A DNA stretch of 64,000 nt. Source: Jingyaoa shaoxingensis (GTDB lineage: Bacteria > Bacillota > Clostridia > Lachnospirales > Lachnospiraceae). The notes under the pieces were generated by a model. That model searched no databases. It was not told the origin of the DNA and saw only the letters and a program-made list of their open reading frames with translations. Of this stretch, positions 59,554-64,000 are shown piece after piece (positions within the stretch are counted from its first letter, which is position 1; each line of letters begins with the position of its first letter). The translations under genes and the position numbers were made by a program. The stretch is taken from assembly GCF_014385005.1 (NCBI RefSeq), contig NZ_JACRSZ010000003.1, forward strand, positions 1 through 64,000. The letters run 5' to 3'.

Positions 59554-60420
59554 TTATTCCTGTGTTTTTACAACATTGGTTCCTTCCGGAAGCCTCTGTA
59601 CTTTTACTGTTTCAATCATCTTATTGGCAACTTTTTCAATCTGAAACAGATATCCGTTTGCCTGTATTTGGGAGTGTTCATCCTCATCTGGTATCTTATC
59701 CAGCTTAGAGATCAGATAACCGTTCAGTGTCTCAAATTCTGTTTCACCAAATTCCGTTCCCAGTTCTTCTTCTACCTGCTCTAGAGGTGCCAGACCTGAA
59801 ATCAGGTATGTATGCTGATCCAGCTTCTGGATAAGTGGTTCATCATTATCGTATTCGTCCTGAATATTTCCGACTATCACCTCAAGAATATCTTCCATCG
59901 CCACGAGACCGGCTGTTTGTCCATATTCATCTGCAATGATCACCATCTGAAGCTTCTGAGACTGCATCATCTGAAAAAGGCTAGTTACTTCCTTCGTCTC
60001 AGGAATAAACACTGCTTCTCTGAGAAGCCCTTTGATATCACGGATTTTCCAGTCTGCAAATCCCTTCTGCGTCATATATCTCATTGCGTCTTTTAAAAAC
60101 AGAATTCCGATTACATTATCCATGTTTTCTTCATAAACCGGAAATCTGGAATGACTGTCATTTAACATAAAATCAAGGGCATCCTTCAGCGTCATCTCAC
60201 AATCAATTCCTACAATATGACGTCTGTGAGTCATCACATCCTGTGCCTGCTTGCTGGCAAGATCAAAAATGTTCTTGATCATCTCTGATTCATCTGACCG
60301 AATGATTCCCTGCTGACATCCTTCCTCAACCATAGAGACAATCTCGCTCTGGAATTCCTCTTCTGTAGGAGTGGAAATTCCAAATTGCTGGGCAAGACGC
60401 TCCATAAAAGACTTTGACAA
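59554..60420 (-). CDS. CorC/HlyC-like CBS-domain protein
   Basis: Cytosolic protein of 288 residues with two CBS domains (about 65-190: VMTHRRHIVGIDCEMTLKDAL, HSRFPVYEENMDNVIGILFLKDAM) and a C-terminal CorC_HlyC domain (GDEYGQTAGLVAMEDILEVIVGNI region, then ISGLAPLEQVEEELG). The DUF21 membrane domain of full hemolysin-like transporters is missing, giving the soluble CorC form linked to divalent-cation handling. The start is taken as TTG at 60420 after AAAGGATG; the next in-frame ATG is five codons on. Confidence 0.9.
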   Translation of the reverse strand: MSKSFMERLAQQFGISTPTEEEFQSEIVSMVEEGCQQGIIRSDESEMIKNIFDLASKQAQDVMTHRRHIVGIDCEMTLKDALDFMLNDSHSRFPVYEENMDNVIGILFLKDAMRYMTQKGFADWKIRDIKGLLREAVFIPETKEVTSLFQMMQSQKLQMVIIADEYGQTAGLVAMEDILEVIVGNIQDEYDNDEPLIQKLDQHTYLISGLAPLEQVEEELGTEFGETEFETLNGYLISKLDKIPDEDEHSQIQANGYLFQIEKVANKMIETVKVQRLPEGTNVVKTQE

Positions 60421-60460
60421 TTTTGTACATCCTTTCTATTTATCATAGATTCATCGTTTA

Positions 60461-60489
60461 AATATAACATTGATCTGCTGTTTCGTCAA
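60461..60489 (-). promoter_or_regulatory. Sigma-A promoter of the CorC-like/yebC operon
   Basis: TTGACG and TATATT on the - strand with 17-base spacing lie about 41 bases before the start codon. The -35 box overlaps the mazF stop codon. Confidence 0.6.
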
Positions 60490-60842
60490 GACAGGTATGT
60501 ACCTAATTCAAGACTGACCATCAGTGCCGCATCGATTTTTTTCAGAATTCCTTCATCCAGATGGCAGACTTTATCCTTCAGTCTGGACTTATCGATGGTA
60601 CGGAGCTGTTCCAGCAGTATGACAGAATCTTTCACGATATGGTATCTGGCAGCATCGATCTCTATGTGGGTTGGCAGCTTTGCCTTATTCATTCTGGATG
60701 TAATGGCTGCAACAATCACCGTCGGACTGTATCTGTTGCCGATGTCATTCTGGATAACCAGGACCGGCCGGATACCGCCCTGTTCCGATCCGATCACTGG
60801 TCTGAGATCTGCATAAAATATATCACCTCTGCGAATAACCAA
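60486..60842 (-). CDS. mazF: MazF/PemK-family mRNA endoribonuclease toxin
   Basis: Toxin-type endoribonuclease of 118 residues of the EndoA/NdoA kind. Features are [35 protein letters not shown] with the catalytic arginine, VAAITSR with the conserved Thr, and the C-terminal [14 protein letters not shown]. The ribbon-helix-helix antitoxin normally encoded just upstream is absent: the 124 bases to alr contain no frame longer than about 16 codons. The alr-mazF order itself is common in Firmicutes. Its antidote must be elsewhere or the toxin is naturally quiet. Confidence 0.93.
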   Translation of the reverse strand: MVIRRGDIFYADLRPVIGSEQGGIRPVLVIQNDIGNRYSPTVIVAAITSRMNKAKLPTHIEIDAARYHIVKDSVILLEQLRTIDKSRLKDKVCHLDEGILKKIDAALMVSLELGTYLS

Positions 60843-60966
60843 ATTAAGTCACACTCCATTTTTCTATTTATCCGGATGGCTGGAGTATTTCCAATCTTTT
60901 TTCGATTATGCATCTGCTCTACTATATGTGAAAAAAACTTTTTGGTAACTTTTCATGATTTGTCTG

Positions 60967-62106
60967 TTATTTTCCGCCGCCAAGGTACACACGAGGGACA
61001 CGTTTGCTGACACAACAGACAAATTCATACGGAAATCGTCCACACAGATCTGACAATTCCTCTACCGTAATCTCTTCCTCCTGATCCCGTCCAAGAAGTG
61101 TCACCTCATCTCCTCTGGATACATCCGGAATGTCAGTTACATCTGCCATAAACTGATCCATACAGATTCTTCCCAGTATTTGTGCCCTTTTCCCATGGAT
61201 CAGCACACTGGCTTTACCGGAAAGCATTCGTGGATAACCGTCGGCGTATCCAGTTGGAATGGTTGCTATCTTCATCTTCTTTGGAGTTACAAATGTGCCA
61301 CCATAGCTGATCTGTTCCCCCGCTTCTACTTCTTTTACAAAAGCAACGCCAGACTTCCATGACATAACTGGTTTCAGCGGGATCTTTTCTTTCTGTACCT
61401 CATCAGATGGATAGATGCCATATATGGTAATTCCTGCCCGTACCACATCCAGATTAGCGTAAGGCATGTCGATAATCCCCGCACTGTTAGAACAATGGCA
61501 GACCGGAATAGATACGCCCCAGTCCTGAAGCTGTCTGTGAAAATCCATGTAACGGCGGAACTGTCTGTCTGCATAAATCTTATCTGTTTCATCTGCCCTG
61601 GCAAAATGCGTAAACATTCCCTCGATCTGTAAAGACTCCATCTGGCTGATTTTGCAAATAACAGCAGCACTTTTCTGAGTATCTTTAAATCCGATCCGAT
61701 TCATGCCTGTATCCAGTGCAATATGGATTTTGGCTTTTTTATGAAGCTGTTCTGCATAATCTGCAATCTTTTCTGCCGTTTCCAGATCAAATACCGGCAT
61801 TCTGACTTCCCTGTCAATCAGTTCTTCATAGTGATCTTCAAATACATATCCAAGAACCAGAATTGGTTTCTGAATTCCCGCATCACGAAGCTCCAGTGCC
61901 TCCTCTGCGGTTGCGGTGGCAAATCCCCAGATATAAGGGAAAGTCTCCAGGAAACGTCCAACCGTAACTGCCCCATGTCCATAGGCATCTGCCTTGATGA
62001 CTGCGATCATTTGTGTACCTTCCCTGATATTTTTTCTCATCGATTCAAAATTATATGCAATCGCATCCAGATCCACGGTTACATACGTTCTGCTATAACT
62101 GTTCAT
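60967..62106 (-). CDS. alr: Alanine racemase
   Basis: PLP enzyme interconverting L- and D-alanine for peptidoglycan synthesis. In 379 residues the PLP lysine is in AVIKADAYGHGA, and the catalytic tyrosine is in QISYGGTFVT. The C-terminal region contains GRICMDQFMADVTDIP and the substrate arginine site. It lies ten bases after nnrD and is followed by mazF. Confidence 0.97.
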   Translation of the reverse strand: MNSYSRTYVTVDLDAIAYNFESMRKNIREGTQMIAVIKADAYGHGAVTVGRFLETFPYIWGFATATAEEALELRDAGIQKPILVLGYVFEDHYEELIDREVRMPVFDLETAEKIADYAEQLHKKAKIHIALDTGMNRIGFKDTQKSAAVICKISQMESLQIEGMFTHFARADETDKIYADRQFRRYMDFHRQLQDWGVSIPVCHCSNSAGIIDMPYANLDVVRAGITIYGIYPSDEVQKEKIPLKPVMSWKSGVAFVKEVEAGEQISYGGTFVTPKKMKIATIPTGYADGYPRMLSGKASVLIHGKRAQILGRICMDQFMADVTDIPDVSRGDEVTLLGRDQEEEITVEELSDLCGRFPYEFVCCVSKRVPRVYLGGGK

Positions 62107-62116
62107 GATGCCCCTT

Positions 62117-62959
62117 TCATTCTATACCATATAAAATTCGATCTGCGATATCACCTGCCATCATGGAATAGGTCCCACGCTCTTTCCTGACAGTGTCGCC
62201 TGCCAGTCCATGGACATATACCCCCAGTCTTGCAGCCTCAAAAAGATCCATCTTCTGTGCGAGAAATGCACCGATCACCCCGGTAAGCACATCCCCGCTT
62301 CCGCCAGTTGCCATTCCATGATTCCCGGTATTGTTTATATATTCATCCAGACCATCCGTCACAACCGTATGACTGCCTTTTAATACTGTGACCAGATGAT
62401 GCTCCCGTGCATAATCCAAGGCTATTTTGCTACGATGTTCCTGTATCTCCTTTACCGGAATGCCCGTAAGACGGCTCATTTCCATAGGATGGGGTGTCAC
62501 AACAAACGAATCTTGAGCCAGCTTATACCATTGAGGATGAGATGCCAGGAGATTAAGAGCATCTGCATCCAGTACCTTAGGAAGTCTGTTTTTTAATATT
62601 GTCTGCAGAATTTCTCCCGCACATGTCGATTTTCCCAACCCAGGTCCTGCTGCCACGGCTGTTATCCCCTGAAGCGCAGTCTCAAGCTGAGATCTGTCCC
62701 ACCGCTCAGGCTGATAGGTGATCAATACTGCCTCAGGCAGAAGTTCCTGCAAAATCACACGGTTACATTCTTCCGTATAGATGTAGACCAGTCCCACGCC
62801 GCTGCGGTAGGCCGCTTTTCCCGCAAGATAAGCTGCTCCACACATATTACGGCTGCCGGCAGCCAGCAGAAGCTTTCCATAGTCGCCCTTATTGGAATCT
62901 TCATATCTTGGTGGCAGCTTTTCTTTCAGTTCCCATTCTTCATATGATTGTATCTGCAT
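62117..62959 (-). CDS. nnrD: ADP-dependent NAD(P)H-hydrate dehydratase
   Basis: Repairs hydrated NAD(P)H. In 280 residues, the ribokinase-like fold has GKLLLAAGSRNMCGAAYLAG at the N-terminus, AAGPGLGKS, the VVTPHPMEMSRLTG region, and the ATP/ADP site GSGDVLTGVIGAFLAQ. The NAD(P)HX epimerase domain (NnrE), often fused at the N-terminus, is absent, so the epimerase must be encoded elsewhere. It is followed by alr. Confidence 0.93.
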   Translation of the reverse strand: MQIQSYEEWELKEKLPPRYEDSNKGDYGKLLLAAGSRNMCGAAYLAGKAAYRSGVGLVYIYTEECNRVILQELLPEAVLITYQPERWDRSQLETALQGITAVAAGPGLGKSTCAGEILQTILKNRLPKVLDADALNLLASHPQWYKLAQDSFVVTPHPMEMSRLTGIPVKEIQEHRSKIALDYAREHHLVTVLKGSHTVVTDGLDEYINNTGNHGMATGGSGDVLTGVIGAFLAQKMDLFEAARLGVYVHGLAGDTVRKERGTYSMMAGDIADRILYGIE

Positions 62960-62967
62960 TTATTCTC

Positions 62968-63022
62968 CAAAAGAAAGGCTGCCAAATCCATTCACGGAAT
63001 GTCCCGGAAATCCTCTGGCAGC
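62968..63022 (-). terminator. Terminator after rex
   Basis: GCTGCCA and TGGCAGC arms with a 31-base interior are followed by CTTTCTTTT on the - strand, between the rex stop and the nnrD start. Confidence 0.65.
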
Positions 63023-63030
63023 ATTGCTTT

Positions 63031-63669
63031 TTATTTCTTTTTGTCTTTTCTGTTAATATTATAAGATAACTGCATCAGACTCTCTGACAAATGCACATTC
63101 TCTACTACAATATCAGACGGCAAATCCAGATCCGTATGAGCAAAATTCCAGATTGCCTTGACACCACCTTTTACCAACAGAGGCGCGATCTCTTCTGCTC
63201 CGGTCTTTGGCAGTGTCAGCGTTGCAATATCAATGTCATGTGAATTCAGAAAAGCCGGCAATTTATCATCTGTCATAATCTGTATACCACGTATGGTTGT
63301 TCCTTCCAGATCAGGATTGGTATCAAAAATTCCTATAATACGAAATCCACGTTTTTCGAATTTTACATAGTTAGCAATTGCCTGTCCCAGATGTCCTGCA
63401 CCGATAATGATCATATTGTATGTCTTGTCAAGCCCAAGGATTTTTCCGATCTCATTGTAAAGATATTTTACATTGTATCCATATCCCTGCTGCCCGAATC
63501 CGCCAAAATTATTCAAATCCTGACGGATCTGTGATGCAGTAACCTGCATTCTGTCACTTAATTCATTTGATGAAATACGCTCCACTTTGTGTTCCAGTAA
63601 TTCGCCCAGATATCGGTAGTAGCGTGGAAGACGCTTTATTACGGCTTTTGAAATTTCCCGTTCCTGCAC
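63031..63669 (-). CDS. rex: Redox-sensing transcriptional repressor Rex
   Basis: NADH/NAD+ ratio sensor that represses fermentation and energy genes when NADH is low. In 212 residues the N-terminal winged helix contains ISSNELSDRMQVTASQIRQDL and DLNNFGGFGQQGYGY, and the C-terminal Rossmann domain MIIIGAGHLGQAIANYVKFE. GTG start behind GGGGGTGA. A consensus promoter with an overlapping Rex-like operator precedes it, suggesting autorepression. It lies just downstream of the aspartokinase gene. Confidence 0.95.
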   Translation of the reverse strand: MQEREISKAVIKRLPRYYRYLGELLEHKVERISSNELSDRMQVTASQIRQDLNNFGGFGQQGYGYNVKYLYNEIGKILGLDKTYNMIIIGAGHLGQAIANYVKFEKRGFRIIGIFDTNPDLEGTTIRGIQIMTDDKLPAFLNSHDIDIATLTLPKTGAEEIAPLLVKGGVKAIWNFAHTDLDLPSDIVVENVHLSESLMQLSYNINRKDKKK

Positions 63670-63712
63670 TGATTCGTCACCCCCGTAAATTGAATTTTAA
63701 TACTTTTCTTTC

Positions 63713-63741
63713 AGTATACATTACTGTTAAATACTTGTCAA
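63713..63741 (-). promoter_or_regulatory. Sigma-A promoter of rex
   Basis: Perfect TTGACA and TATACT with 17-base spacing on the - strand; the predicted start is about 37 bases before the rex GTG. Confidence 0.75.
63724..63741. promoter_or_regulatory. Rex-like operator over the rex promoter
   Basis: TTGACAA-GTAT-TTAACAG matches 11 of 14 positions of the Rex operator consensus TTGTTAA-N4-TTAACAA. It covers the -35 box and part of the spacer, the location expected for repression. Confidence 0.55.
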
Positions 63742-64000
63742 TTAACGAGATGCTGTAATAAATACATGATAAATCGCACGGGTTGCTTTCTCAAAATCTT
63801 TTTCATTGACACCGATGATAATATTCAACTCACTGGATCCCTGATCAATCATACGAATATTAATATCCTCTTTTGCAAGAGCCGCAAACAGCTTGCCCGC
63901 AGTACCTTCCGTAGACTTCATACCTCTTCCCACTACTGCAATCAATGCAATATTGGAATGAATTTCCAGAAAATCAGGATCCACACTACGGTGAAGTCCT
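63742..64000 (-). CDS. Aspartate kinase, C-terminal ACT region (partial)
   Basis: Only the last ~85 codons are in the window; the frame is open to the right edge. The sequence SNIALIAVVGRGMKSTEGTAG and NIRMIDQGSSELNIIIGV matches the second ACT domain of aspartokinase, the lysine/threonine feedback-regulatory part. Catalyses the first step of lysine, methionine and threonine synthesis. The -35 box of rex begins directly at its stop codon. Confidence 0.92.
   Translation of the reverse strand, partial: GLHRSVDPDFLEIHSNIALIAVVGRGMKSTEGTAGKLFAALAKEDINIRMIDQGSSELNIIIGVNEKDFEKATRAIYHVFITASR

Overview
The window reads as a chromosome segment of an anaerobic, spore-forming, low-to-moderate-GC Firmicute, most likely a Lachnospiraceae (Blautia/Dorea-like). 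The basis is the gene order miaB-mutS-mutL-miaA and radC-mreBCD-mrdA-minD-rodA-mgsA, sporulation-linked genes (YqfC, YqfD, SpoVB-like flippase, TepA-like ClpP, SpoIIIE/FtsK), Rex, an NfnAB-type transhydrogenase, AGGAGG ribosome binding sites and sigma-A promoters. No rRNA, tRNA, CRISPR array, prophage or insertion sequence is visible.

Layout. Positions 1-12.7 kb are an accessory/regulatory region, mostly on the + strand. It holds a broken CHASE-GGDEF sensor, a panE remnant, galE, an AraC regulator, a K+ uptake module (KtrB-KtrA plus a shortened KdpD and KdpE), an ECF sigma factor with a DUF4179 anti-sigma-like protein and a membrane protein, and a tyrosine recombinase. From 12.7 to 64 kb every gene is on the - strand and nearly all are housekeeping.

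Reading the - strand in transcription order (right to left), the groups are: aspartokinase C-terminus; rex (own consensus promoter with an overlapping Rex-like operator); nnrD-alr-mazF; a CorC-like CBS protein, yebC and a CFI-box protein; tepA, uppP and ftsK; nfnA-nfnB; rlmH and a DUF2284 protein; yqfC-yqfD-phoH-ybeY; a DUF3048 protein, flippase, proB, ynzC and a fused MTHFS-MiaB; mutS-mutL-miaA-PLP lyase-two flavoproteins-radC; mreB-mreC-mreD-mrdA-minD-rodA-mgsA-dacF-P-loop protein; an HlyD-like adaptor-yggS-sepF-ylmH-aroB-lspA-rluD; and a cytidylate-kinase-like protein with dtd.

Most unusual points: (1) a cell-shape cluster in which MreB has lost the usual catalytic residues, MinD has no adjacent MinC or MinE, and PBP2 carries an insert of roughly 230 residues; (2) an in-frame fusion of 5-formyl-THF cyclo-ligase to MiaB; (3) an ECF sigma operon preceded by a textbook ECF-type promoter; (4) a truncated diguanylate cyclase whose frame runs without a stop through its own terminator; (5) palindromic operators over the promoters of rex, uppP and the cytidylate-kinase-like gene. 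No single element is clearly a wholly new system. The ECF/DUF4179/membrane-protein operon and the altered shape module are the best candidates for undescribed biology.
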